In this document: positions 1 through 6,719 of the stretch, piece after piece
Numbering within the stretch: the stretch's first letter is position 1
How the letters are laid out: every line of letters starts with the position of its first letter
NCBI RefSeq assembly: GCF_015694345.1
Contig: NZ_JADQDC010000004.1
Location: 186,001 to 250,000, forward strand
Reading direction: 5' to 3'
Length of the DNA stretch: 64,000 nt
DNA from: Novosphingobium jiangmenense
Lineage (GTDB): Bacteria; Pseudomonadota; Alphaproteobacteria; Sphingomonadales; Sphingomonadaceae
The notes under the pieces: model-generated
Database searches by the model: none
Told to the model about the DNA's origin: nothing
The model's input: the letters and a program-made list of their open reading frames with translations, nothing else
Made by a program: the position numbers and the translations under genes

Positions 1-149
1 TCACCATCGAGCCGGGGCTGTATAACCAGCAAGCCAATCAGGGCATCCGCATCGAGGACCTCTACCTCGTCACCGCCACCGGCTGCGAACGCCTGAGCAC
101 CGGCATCCCGCGCACGGTGGCGGAGATCGAGGCGTTCATGGGGCGGTAG
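1..149 (+). CDS. M24 family metallopeptidase (Xaa-Pro aminopeptidase-like), C-terminal fragment
   Basis: Only the last 48 codons are in the window; reading begins at base 3 and stops at TAG 147-149. The fragment contains TIEPGLY followed about ten residues later by [10 protein letters not shown]. In the M24 pita-bread fold (methionine aminopeptidase, aminopeptidase P) the Glu of the first motif and the Glu of the RxED-type motif are two of the five metal ligands, so the piece covers the end of the catalytic domain. The ending ([10 protein letters not shown]) is typical of proline-type aminopeptidases that release N-terminal residues before proline. Substrate specificity cannot be judged from this part. 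A hairpin terminator follows directly. Confidence 0.85.
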   Translation, partial: TIEPGLYNQQANQGIRIEDLYLVTATGCERLSTGIPRTVAEIEAFMGR

Positions 150-179
150 GCCCCTCCGTCAGCGCTTCGCGCTGCCACC

Positions 180-214
180 CCCCATTTGCACTTCGTGAAA
201 TGGGGAGGATTTTT
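180..214 (+). terminator. Intrinsic terminator after the M24 peptidase
   Basis: An inverted repeat, CCCCATTTgCAC / GTGAAATGGGG (one bulged G, three-base loop), is followed by AGGA and five T. It lies between two convergent genes and serves the rightward peptidase; the T run is on that strand. Confidence 0.7.
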
Positions 215-220
215 CGGGCG

Positions 221-1216
221 TCAGCCCAAGCGCTTGGCCACAAGTTCCTGCAGGTTGGCTTCGGGGCGCGCGCCGTAGTGCGAGATCACTTCAGCGGCGC
301 AGATGGCGCCGAGAGTGAGGCTTTCGGCGAGCGGTTTGTTGCGGACGTAGCCGTAGAGGAAGCCTGCGGCGAAGAGGTCGCCGGCGCCGGTGGTGTCGAC
401 GACCTTGTCGATCGGCTCGGCGGGGACGTGGGCGTGTTCGCCGTTGCTGATGGCGTGGGCGCCGTTTTCGCTGCGAGTGACGACGACAGTGGGGACCTTG
501 GCGGCGAGCTGTTCGATCCCGGCGTGGAAGTCCTCGATGCCGGTCAGCGCGGCGAGTTCGTGTTCGTTGGCGAAGAGGATGTCGATCTGGCCATCATCGA
601 TCAGGGCGCGGAAATCGTCGCCGTGGCGGGAGATGACGAAGGCGTCGGACAGGGTGAAGGCGACCTTGCGCCCGGCGTTGCGGGCGGCGGCGATGGCGCG
701 GCGCATGGCCTTGCGCGGCTCTTCCGGGTCCCACAGGTAGCCTTCGAGATAGAGCACGCTGGCCGAGGCGATCTGTGCGTCGTCCAGAGCCTCGGCCGGC
801 AGGAACTGCGAGGCACCGAGGAAGGTGTTCATCGTGCGCTGGCCATCGGGCGAGACGAAGATCAGGCAGCGCGCCGTCGGCGGCTCGTCAGCGCGGACGG
901 GCGTCTGGAAATCGATGCCGCCAGCGCGGATATCGTGGGCGAAGACTTCGCCGAGCTGATCGTCGGCGACCTGGCCGATGAACGCGCACTTTGCGCCCAG
1001 AGCAGCGAGGCCTGCCAGCGTGTTGGCCGCCGAGCCGCCCGAGATTTCGCGGGCCGGACCCATCGCGTCGTAGAGTTCGGTGGCGCGGGCCGTGTCGACC
1101 AGAGTCATGCCGCCCTTGGCGAGGCCGAGCCGTTCGATGTCCGCATCCTCGCAAGGGGCCATCACGTCGACGATGGCGTTGCCGATGGCGATGACGTCGT
1201 AAAGCGGTTCGGACAT
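221..1216 (-). CDS. PfkB-family carbohydrate/adenosine kinase
   Basis: 331-residue sugar kinase of the ribokinase/PfkB superfamily, closest in overall pattern to bacterial adenosine-kinase-like proteins. The N-terminus YDVIAIGNAIVDVMA is the first strand and substrate-binding turn. A glycine-rich SGGSAANT motif follows near residue 60. The signature DTTGAGD near residue 275 holds the catalytic Asp and the anion hole for ATP phosphate. The length is normal and no residues are missing. It phosphorylates a nucleoside or sugar at a hydroxymethyl group in the cytosol; adenosine salvage is the likeliest role, but the substrate is inferred. It is monocistronic and convergent with the upstream peptidase. 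Confidence 0.85.
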   Translation of the reverse strand: MSEPLYDVIAIGNAIVDVMAPCEDADIERLGLAKGGMTLVDTARATELYDAMGPAREISGGSAANTLAGLAALGAKCAFIGQVADDQLGEVFAHDIRAGGIDFQTPVRADEPPTARCLIFVSPDGQRTMNTFLGASQFLPAEALDDAQIASASVLYLEGYLWDPEEPRKAMRRAIAAARNAGRKVAFTLSDAFVISRHGDDFRALIDDGQIDILFANEHELAALTGIEDFHAGIEQLAAKVPTVVVTRSENGAHAISNGEHAHVPAEPIDKVVDTTGAGDLFAAGFLYGYVRNKPLAESLTLGAICAAEVISHYGARPEANLQELVAKRLG

Positions 1217-1368
1217 GCAGGGAGGCTCCGTGAATTCGGGAATGGCGCTGGCCTAGCCGCTATGCCGCGTTGCAGCAAGCCGGTGAACGCGCCGGTCCGA
1301 TGGCGCAATGCGCCAATCCGCCAAGGGCCATGGTTGACGATGACCCGAGAGCGCGGCATCCCGCAGGC

Positions 1369-1803
1369 GTGACGCGCCTGAAGATCCTGTCCGTGCCCGC
1401 TCTGGCTCTCCTGCTCGCCTCGTGCGGTGGGGGAGGGGCGCCAACCGGCGGCAAGACCGCCGTCGTCCGGTCAGCGCCCAGCGCCCCGGTCCGCACGACG
1501 GTGCCGCGTCCGGCGCCGGTGGGCAAGCCGACCGCGCAAGTGCAGATGATCCCCGGGCTGGAGGGCGTGATCGGATCGGATGCGCTGCAGCTTGGCCGGG
1601 TGTTCGGCCCGCCCCGGCTCGACGTGATCGAGGACGATGCGCGCAAGCTGCAGTGGTCGGGCACGGCCTGCATCCTCGACGTCTACCTGTATCCCCCGGC
1701 GAATGGCGGGAAGCCGACCGCGACTTATGTCGATGCGCGGCGCGGGGATGGGCGCGACGTGGACCGGGCGGCCTGCGTGGCGGCGCTCAGGAAAGCTCCG
1801 TAA
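1369..1803 (+). CDS. Putative secreted lipoprotein, unknown function
   Basis: 144 residues from a GTG start. I chose this start because it places a short positive n-region (VTRLK) before a hydrophobic stretch ending in the lipobox LLASC; an upstream in-frame ATG at 1270 would add 33 residues with no signal character. After the Cys comes a glycine run and a Pro/Ala/Val-rich linker of about 40 residues. A small C-terminal domain follows, with an acylation-independent core (IGSDALQLGRVFGPPRLD, then a Cys pair in WSGTACILDVYLYP and RAACVAAL) that could form a disulfide in the periplasm. The family is not recognised. The gene is convergent with, and overlaps by 17 bp, the regulator gene that follows. 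Confidence 0.6.
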   Translation: MTRLKILSVPALALLLASCGGGGAPTGGKTAVVRSAPSAPVRTTVPRPAPVGKPTAQVQMIPGLEGVIGSDALQLGRVFGPPRLDVIEDDARKLQWSGTACILDVYLYPPANGGKPTATYVDARRGDGRDVDRAACVAALRKAP

Positions 1804-2239
1804 CCGCGCAGGACGGGGCTGCGGGAATCGCGGCCCATGGCGCAAAGGCGGCGACGCCCTCGCGCGAGACATCGGCCAACGTATAGCGATCGAGCACGGC
1901 GAGGAAGGCTTCGAGCGCCTCGGCGAGGACGCTGCTGAGCGCGCAGTTTTCGCGCAGGGCGCAGGTCGCGCAGTCGGCGAGGCGCAGGCCTTTTTCGAGC
2001 TTGCGCACTGCTTCGCCGACGGTGATTTCGTCAGCCGGGCGGGCGAGGGCAATTCCGCCGCTGCGGCCGCGCTGCGATTGTGCCAGCCCTGCCTGCACCA
2101 GCCCTTGGGCGACCTTGGCGACGTGATGGTAGCTCAAGCCCTGCTCGGCCGAGAAGGCAGGCAGGCTCACTGCCGCACCATTGCGGGCGAGCACGATCAG
2201 CAGGCGCAGGCCGAAGTCGGTGTGCTGGGTCAATTGCAT
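1787..2239 (-). CDS. Rrf2-family transcriptional regulator, NsrR-like
   Basis: 150 residues starting at MQLTQHTDFGLRLL; the longer open frame upstream was not used because this is the conserved Rrf2 N-terminus. Residues 1-80 form a winged helix (YHHVAKVAQGLVQAGLAQSQRG, with the GRSGGI wing). Near residue 90 three cysteines in DCATCALRENC match the iron-sulfur cluster ligands of NsrR and IscR. NsrR proteins sense nitric oxide through this cluster. The gene is divergent from a haemoglobin gene with a perfect 16-bp palindrome between them, which is the classic NsrR-NO dioxygenase arrangement. NO sensing is therefore a well-supported inference. Confidence 0.85.
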   Translation of the reverse strand: MQLTQHTDFGLRLLIVLARNGAAVSLPAFSAEQGLSYHHVAKVAQGLVQAGLAQSQRGRSGGIALARPADEITVGEAVRKLEKGLRLADCATCALRENCALSSVLAEALEAFLAVLDRYTLADVSREGVAAFAPWAAIPAAPSCAVTELS

Positions 2240-2280
2240 GACAGGAAGATCGTTTTTCCTCTTGCCTAAATCAAGCAGAT

Positions 2281-2296
2281 AAAATACCGGTATTTT
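2281..2296. promoter_or_regulatory. Palindromic operator between Rrf2 regulator and globin
   Basis: AAAATACCGGTATTTT is a perfect 16-bp palindrome, very AT-rich for this genome. It lies 24 bp upstream of the globin ATG and 41 bp upstream of the regulator start. It is the natural binding-site candidate for the Rrf2 dimer and probably overlaps one or both promoters, so binding would shut off both genes until nitric oxide damages the cluster. The regulator-site pairing is inferred. Confidence 0.65.
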
Positions 2297-2319
2297 CAAT
2301 ACCTGATTGGAGATCCCCC

Positions 2320-2763
2320 ATGCGCACTGCTTCCGAACATGCAAAGACCATCGTCAAGGCCACTGCTCCGGTGATCGAGAAGCACGGGGTGGACATCACC
2401 ACCGCCATGTACAAGCGCCTGTTCCAGAACGAAGATGTGAAGGAAATGTTCGACGCCGCCGCGCAGGAAAGCGGCGAGCAGCCGCGCCGTCTGGCCAATG
2501 CGATCCTCGCCTACTCGAAGAACATCGACAAGCTCGAGAACCTCGGGCCGGCGGTGACGCGGATGGTGCAGCGCCATGTCGAGACCGGCGTGAAGGCCGA
2601 GCATTACCCCTATGTCGCCGAGGCGCTGCTCCCGGCGATTCGCGACGTGCTGGGTGCCGAAGTGGCCACCGACGAAGTGCTGGCGGCCTGGGGCGAGGCC
2701 TACTGGATGCTCGCCGATATCCTCATCGCCGCCGAAGCGGAAGCCTACGCCGCAGCAGCCTGA
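2320..2763 (+). CDS. Single-domain globin (flavohaemoglobin-type haem domain)
   Basis: 147 residues, equal to the globin domain of Hmp flavohaemoglobins but without the FAD/NAD reductase. Haem-pocket residues are visible: Tyr31 (B10) in MYKRLF, Gln54 (E7) in SGEQPRRL, and proximal His86 (F8) in VQRHVETG, followed by the HYPYVAEALLPAI helix. This set is used for nitric oxide dioxygenation or oxygen binding; a separate reductase would be needed for turnover. GGAGAT at 2309 is a good ribosome site. It is divergent from an NsrR-like regulator and probably NO-induced. A strong terminator follows. Confidence 0.88.
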   Translation: MRTASEHAKTIVKATAPVIEKHGVDITTAMYKRLFQNEDVKEMFDAAAQESGEQPRRLANAILAYSKNIDKLENLGPAVTRMVQRHVETGVKAEHYPYVAEALLPAIRDVLGAEVATDEVLAAWGEAYWMLADILIAAEAEAYAAAA

Positions 2764-2793
2764 CCCCCCAGATCGAGGGCTGTTGCTGCAACG

Positions 2794-2837
2794 AGCCCGC
2801 CTGCCGTGGATCCCCTCAAAAGCGGCAGGCGGGCTTT
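2794..2837 (+). terminator. Intrinsic terminator of the globin gene
   Basis: A 13-bp perfect stem (AGCCCGCCTGCCG at 2794-2806 with its complement at 2823-2835) with a 16-base loop, followed by TTTGTTGTTGTTG. The gene is monocistronic. Confidence 0.8.
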
Positions 2838-2890
2838 GTTGTTGTTGAACGGTCGTGCAGGATGCCCACCCCGCTCTGAACCTATACCCT

Positions 2891-2961
2891 CGTCATTCCC
2901 GCGCAGGCGGGAATCCAGCGACCAGCCATTGAACTGGATTCCCGCCTGCGCGGGAATGACG
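2891..2961. repeat. Intergenic palindromic repeat, family A (complete)
   Basis: Two 28-bp arms, CGTCATTCCCGC... at 2891-2918 and its exact reverse complement at 2934-2961, around a 15-base spacer. The same arms recur at 4273, 17598 (one arm), 20712 and 29534, always between genes. The form matches a REP/MITE-like element that folds into a long hairpin. No transposase is linked in the window. Confidence 0.9.
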
Positions 2962-3008
2962 AAGTTGGGAGATGCTCAGGCAGCCCCGGCAGACGTAGGC
3001 AAGCGCGC

Positions 3009-4178
3009 CTATTCCGCCGCGAAGCTGATTTCGGCGTGGGCGCGCAGGCGGTCAACCAGGGCTTCGCCGAGGATCGCGCCGGGCGTGCCGATCACGCCGG
3101 GAGCCTTGGCCGAGAGCAGGGCGATGCCGGTTTCGGCGATCATCCGGCTGGTGGAGCCGTAGCCGGGATCGTATCGGCCCTTCACGCCATAGCGGATGGT
3201 CTGGCCGTCGGGCATTTCGCCGAGGAACAGGACGTCGTAGAAGCCGGTCTCGCGCTCTTCCTTCGACGGGCCTTCGCCGGGTTGCGGATCGTCGGGACGG
3301 CCGATCATCGGCGTCCTGGCCATGTGTTCGGCAATGGCCTTGCCCTGATCGCCGGGGCCGGTGAGCACCATCTCGTCATAGAAGAAGTCCGTGCCCCAGA
3401 CATGGCCGAGCAGGGCGTTGGTGCGGTGGACGTTCTTGGTGTTGATCGCCGCCATGATGAACGGCGTTTCCCATGAGCCGAGCGCATCGTCGTGCTGGAC
3501 CTTGTCGCCCGCAGGCTGTGCCGGGCCTTCGAAGCCGGGGGTGAGGCAGAAGCTGCTCTGCATCAGCGGTATAAGCGAGGGGTCCCGGCCCAAGGCGGCA
3601 AGCGTGGCCTTGAGGCTGGCGGCGGTGCCGCCTGAAGCGCCGCCCTTCATGCCGCGTACCCGGCCCTTGACGCGCGGGGCAGGGCGGCCGAACCGCGCAA
3701 CCGCTTCCTTTTGCAGCATCAACACGCCGAGATCGAACGGGATCGAATCGAAGCCGCTCGAGAAGCAGATGCGCGCGCCGGTGCGCCTGGCTTCTTCGCC
3801 GTACTTGTCGATCATCTGGCGCATCCACACGGGTTCGCCGCACAAGTCGGCATAATCGGTGCCTGCGGCGATGCAGGCCGCCAGCAGCGGTTCGCCATAG
3901 AGCTGATAGGGGCCGACTGTGGTGACGACGACCTTGGCCTGTTCGACCATGGCCTTGAGGCTGGCGGGATCGGCGGCGTCGGCGACGATCAGAGGCGTAT
4001 TCTTGGGCGCTTCGATCAGCGCGCGGATTTCGGCAAGCTTGGCAGCGGAGCGGCCCGCCATGGCCCAGCGCGGGCCTTCCTGTCCGTAATGCCGCGCCAG
4101 ATATTCCGCGACCAGCCGCCCGGTAAACCCCGTCGCCCCATAGACGACCACGTCATAGGGCCTTTCCGACTTCTCCAT
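3009..4178 (-). CDS. Saccharopine dehydrogenase-like NAD(P) oxidoreductase (trans-acting enoyl reductase type)
   Basis: 389 residues. The N-terminus YDVVVYGATGFTGRLVAEYLA is a Rossmann dinucleotide-binding fold, followed by MAGRSAAKL and VVVTTVGPYQLYGEPLL. These are typical of the Sacchrp_dh_NADP family that includes mycobacterial trans-acting enoyl reductases and eukaryotic SCCPDH. The middle contains CGEPVWMRQMI and SGFDSIPFDLG, both conserved in that group. The length is normal. These proteins are usually lipid-associated reductases; the true substrate is unknown. It stands alone between two copies of the family A repeat. Confidence 0.8.
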   Translation of the reverse strand: MEKSERPYDVVVYGATGFTGRLVAEYLARHYGQEGPRWAMAGRSAAKLAEIRALIEAPKNTPLIVADAADPASLKAMVEQAKVVVTTVGPYQLYGEPLLAACIAAGTDYADLCGEPVWMRQMIDKYGEEARRTGARICFSSGFDSIPFDLGVLMLQKEAVARFGRPAPRVKGRVRGMKGGASGGTAASLKATLAALGRDPSLIPLMQSSFCLTPGFEGPAQPAGDKVQHDDALGSWETPFIMAAINTKNVHRTNALLGHVWGTDFFYDEMVLTGPGDQGKAIAEHMARTPMIGRPDDPQPGEGPSKEERETGFYDVLFLGEMPDGQTIRYGVKGRYDPGYGSTSRMIAETGIALLSAKAPGVIGTPGAILGEALVDRLRAHAEISFAAE

Positions 4179-4272
4179 CAGCCTCTCCGCCTGTTGTGTT
4201 TATGGGCGGCAGCTTGGCGAGTTCGGTGACGATTGCAACCGGATTTAAGCGGGGGATTAAGCCCCAGCGGTT

Positions 4273-4345
4273 CGTCATTCCCGCGCAGGCGGGAATCCAG
4301 ATGACAGACCTTGCGCGCTGGATTCCCGCCTGCGCGGGAATGACG
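4273..4345. repeat. Intergenic palindromic repeat, family A (complete)
   Basis: Arms at 4273-4300 and 4318-4345 are identical in sequence to the copy at 2891; only the 17-base spacer differs. It lies 14 bp downstream of the dcd stop and could double as its transcription terminator. Confidence 0.9.
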
Positions 4346-4359
4346 ATTTGGGACCGGGC

Positions 4360-4914
4360 TTACAGCCTCGGCAGGGTGACGCCGCGCTGGCCCATGTATT
4401 TGCCGGCGCGATCGGCGTAGCTGACTTCGCACGGTTCGTTGCCCTGCAGGAACAGGAACTGGCAGGCGCCCTCGTTGGCATAGATCTTGGCGGGCAGCGG
4501 CGTGGTATTCGAGAATTCGAGCGTGACGTGGCCTTCCCAGCCGGGTTCGAGCGGGGTGACGTTCACGATGATGCCGCAGCGGGCATAAGTGCTCTTGCCG
4601 AGGCAGATCACCAGCACGTCGCGCGGCACGCGGAAGTATTCGACCGTGCGGGCGAGCGCGAAGGAATTGGGCGGGATCACGCAGACGTCGGTCTCGCGAT
4701 CGACCAGGCTGGCGCCGTCGAAGTTCTTCGGGTCCACCACGGCGGAATCGACGTTGGTGAAGATCTTGAACTCGGGCGCGACGCGGGCGTCGTAGCCGTA
4801 GGACGAGAGGCCGTAGGAGATGCAGCCATCGCGACGCTGGTTCTCGACGAAGGGCTCGATCATGCCCTCGTTCAGCGCCTTTTCGCGGATCCACTTGTCG
4901 GAAAGAATGGCCAA
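4360..4914 (-). CDS. dcd: dCTP deaminase
   Basis: 184 residues, the usual length. It begins at TTG (residues [14 protein letters not shown]), preceded by GGGAG on the minus strand; the open frame continues upstream but without family similarity. Recognisable parts are [68 protein letters not shown] and the C-terminal [11 protein letters not shown]. The Glu of [13 protein letters not shown] is the catalytic base in this family, and the RSS/KSTYAR segment binds phosphate. It converts dCTP to dUTP for thymidylate synthesis. It sits next to cytidine deaminase, making a small pyrimidine salvage pair. Confidence 0.95.
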   Translation of the reverse strand: MAILSDKWIREKALNEGMIEPFVENQRRDGCISYGLSSYGYDARVAPEFKIFTNVDSAVVDPKNFDGASLVDRETDVCVIPPNSFALARTVEYFRVPRDVLVICLGKSTYARCGIIVNVTPLEPGWEGHVTLEFSNTTPLPAKIYANEGACQFLFLQGNEPCEVSYADRAGKYMGQRGVTLPRL

Positions 4915-4934
4915 GTCAGGCTCCCAATATAGGT

Positions 4935-5369
4935 TCAGGCGAGATTGGCGGGGCCGAAGGCGTTGGGCAAGAGCACCGAGAGGCGCATTTCCACGGTTTC
5001 GTGCGCGCCGACGCAGATCACCAGCGGATCGGTGCCACCGAGCGCGGCGAGTTCGTTCAGCACCTGGCGGCAGCGGCCGCACGGGCTGATCGCCGCTTCG
5101 ACCGCTCCGCCCATGCCGCCGAGCACCGCCACGGCGACCAAGCCGCCGCGCCGTCCGGCGTGGGAGGCGATCGAGGCGGCGACGGTCTCGGCGCAGAGCG
5201 AGAGGCCGTAGCTGGCGTTTTCGAAGTTCGCGCCCGTGACGATCGCGCCGTCATCGAACAGCAGCGCCGCGCCGACGTGGAAGCCGGAGTAGGGGGCGTA
5301 AGCCGTGTCCATCGCGCGGCGGGCGGCGGCGATCAGGTCTTCGCGGGAATTGGCCAGAACGTCGGTCAC
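4935..5369 (-). CDS. cdd: Cytidine deaminase
   Basis: 144 residues from a GTG start 10 bp after the upstream stop; the upstream in-frame ATG at 5423 lies inside the preceding gene. The homotetrameric-type signature is complete: [26 protein letters not shown] (zinc Cys and catalytic Glu) and [12 protein letters not shown] (the two other zinc cysteines). It deaminates cytidine and deoxycytidine to uridine forms in the cytosol. It is 20 bp upstream of dcd and in the same direction, so the two are probably co-transcribed. Confidence 0.93.
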   Translation of the reverse strand: MTDVLANSREDLIAAARRAMDTAYAPYSGFHVGAALLFDDGAIVTGANFENASYGLSLCAETVAASIASHAGRRGGLVAVAVLGGMGGAVEAAISPCGRCRQVLNELAALGGTDPLVICVGAHETVEMRLSVLLPNAFGPANLA

Positions 5370-5379
5370 ACCAGAATCC

Positions 5380-6090
5380 TCACGATTGCACCACGACCCA
5401 ATGCAGCGGCTTCGTACTGGCATCCAGCCGCAAGCGGTCGGTGGCGGTCCACATTACCCACGGCCTGCCGGCATAACTCGGCGCGAGGAAATCCTGCGCC
5501 AACCAGATGTTGCGATCAATCCGCGCGGCGAGGTGGTATTCCTTCTCGAGGCTGCGCGAAACCATCAGGATCACCGGCTTTTCGGCGTGCTTTTCCACCT
5601 GGTTGAGGAACGTGGTCAGCTCGCTCTGCATCTGCGCTTCGCCGGGGACCTGCGGACAGGTGCGCGAATCGATGTCGAGACGGATCGCCGGCGGCAGCAG
5701 GTCCTTGTCGCGCGGGACCACGGTGACGAAGTTTGCCGCCTGCGCATCGGCGGGCGCGCAGAGGTCATAGACGTGAAGCGCGCCGACCTGCATGCCCCGT
5801 TCGCGCGCGGCTATGACTCCATCGGCAAAGGCGGTGTCGCGGGTCGACGTGCCTTCGCTGGCCGTGAGGTAGGCGAAATCCGCACCGGCAGCGCGCAGCA
5901 GGCGCCAGTCGATCGGACCATCGTCGTCGCTGAGCCAGACGCCTTGCACAGCGTAATCGCGGCGGTCGGGCATCCACGTGCGTGCCTTCCACCATGCCAC
6001 GCCGCTCGCGATCAGCACTACGAGCAGCAGGACGCCGAGAATGCGCCTTCGCGCCGCGCCGGGGCGGCCAGTATTCCGTTTTTTCGGCAT
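5380..6090 (-). CDS. Membrane-anchored GH25-like protein, probably catalytically degenerate
   Basis: 236 residues: a basic cytoplasmic tail (PKKRNTGRPGAARRR), one hydrophobic anchor at about 17-35, then a GH25 (Lyc-type muramidase) fold in the periplasm. GH25 features include PIDWRLLRAAGADFAYLTASEG, VGALHVYDLC, PVILMVSRSLEKEY and RPWVMWTATDR. However, the conserved first Asp strand (GIDVS in active enzymes) reads GVWLSDD. The central catalytic DxE strand reads RLDIDSRT, with Asp for Glu. Loss of these residues suggests a sugar-binding or scaffold role rather than lysozyme activity; this is inference. The gene is upstream of cdd with 10 bp between them. Confidence 0.7.
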   Translation of the reverse strand: MPKKRNTGRPGAARRRILGVLLLVVLIASGVAWWKARTWMPDRRDYAVQGVWLSDDDGPIDWRLLRAAGADFAYLTASEGTSTRDTAFADGVIAARERGMQVGALHVYDLCAPADAQAANFVTVVPRDKDLLPPAIRLDIDSRTCPQVPGEAQMQSELTTFLNQVEKHAEKPVILMVSRSLEKEYHLAARIDRNIWLAQDFLAPSYAGRPWVMWTATDRLRLDASTKPLHWVVVQS

Positions 6091-6119
6091 TGTGAGAGTC
6101 GTGCGCCCCGAGTCTGTTC

Positions 6120-6602
6120 TCAGCCCCTGATATGCAGCACGCAGATCAGGGTAAAGAGGCGGCGGGCCGTGGGAAAGTCCGTATCGATCTTGCCTTCGAG
6201 CCGTTCGAGCAGGGTATCGGCGGCATCGTTGTGGATGCCGCGCCGGGCCATGTCGATCGTCTCGATCTCGGACGCGGTGGCCTTCCGGATCGCCTGATAG
6301 TAGCTGTCGCAGATCGCGAAATATTCGCGGATCGGGCGGCGGAAGCGGCCGAGGCCGAGGATGATCGTTTCGAGCGGGGTGCCGGCATCGTCGGCAATGG
6401 CGAGGACCAGCCGTCCGTCGTCGACCGAGAGCTTGAGGCGATAGGGCCCGGTATGCCCGGCCTCGAACGCGCGCAGCGGCTTGAAGGTGTTTTCCTCGAT
6501 CAGGTCGAAGATCGCGATGCGCCGCTCCTGCTCGATATCGGCGTTGCGCCAGATGATCGTCGCTTCGTCCAGCTCGATATGGGAGATGCGCGGGTCTGCC
6601 AT
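6120..6602 (-). CDS. UPF0262 family protein
   Basis: 160 residues starting at MADPRISHIELDE, the family's normal start and length; an upstream extension to 6710 was rejected. It is an alphaproteobacterial conserved protein of unknown function, with EQERRIAIFDLIEENTF, PYRLKLSVDDGRLVLAI, RFRRPIREYFAICDSYYQAIR and a final DFPTARRLFTLICVLHIRG. It is predicted cytosolic, with no signal peptide or membrane segment. It is divergent from dnaB. Confidence 0.85.
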   Translation of the reverse strand: MADPRISHIELDEATIIWRNADIEQERRIAIFDLIEENTFKPLRAFEAGHTGPYRLKLSVDDGRLVLAIADDAGTPLETIILGLGRFRRPIREYFAICDSYYQAIRKATASEIETIDMARRGIHNDAADTLLERLEGKIDTDFPTARRLFTLICVLHIRG

Positions 6603-6664
6603 CAGGGCTTCATGTGTTGCAGACGCGTCGGGCTCGGGCAAGGGTTTTGACCGCGTGCTCCCCG

Positions 6665-6673
6665 CTATCCACA
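6665..6673 (+). promoter_or_regulatory. DnaA-box-like 9-mer upstream of dnaB
   Basis: CTATCCACA differs from the TTATCCACA consensus only at the first base and lies 11 bp upstream of the -35 of the dnaB promoter. That position would suit DnaA control of helicase supply; function is inferred. Confidence 0.45.
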
Positions 6674-6684
6674 GGGCAGGTCCA

Positions 6685-6713
6685 TTGCCGGATCGGGCTG
6701 GTTCGGGCACTAT
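6685..6713 (+). promoter_or_regulatory. dnaB promoter (leaderless layout)
   Basis: TTGCCG, 17 bp, CACTAT, then 6 bp to the ATG at 6720. With the usual 6-8 bp from -10 to the start point, transcription would begin at or next to the start codon. No Shine-Dalgarno sequence is present, consistent with a leaderless mRNA. Confidence 0.5.
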
Positions 6714-6719
6714 GCCGCC

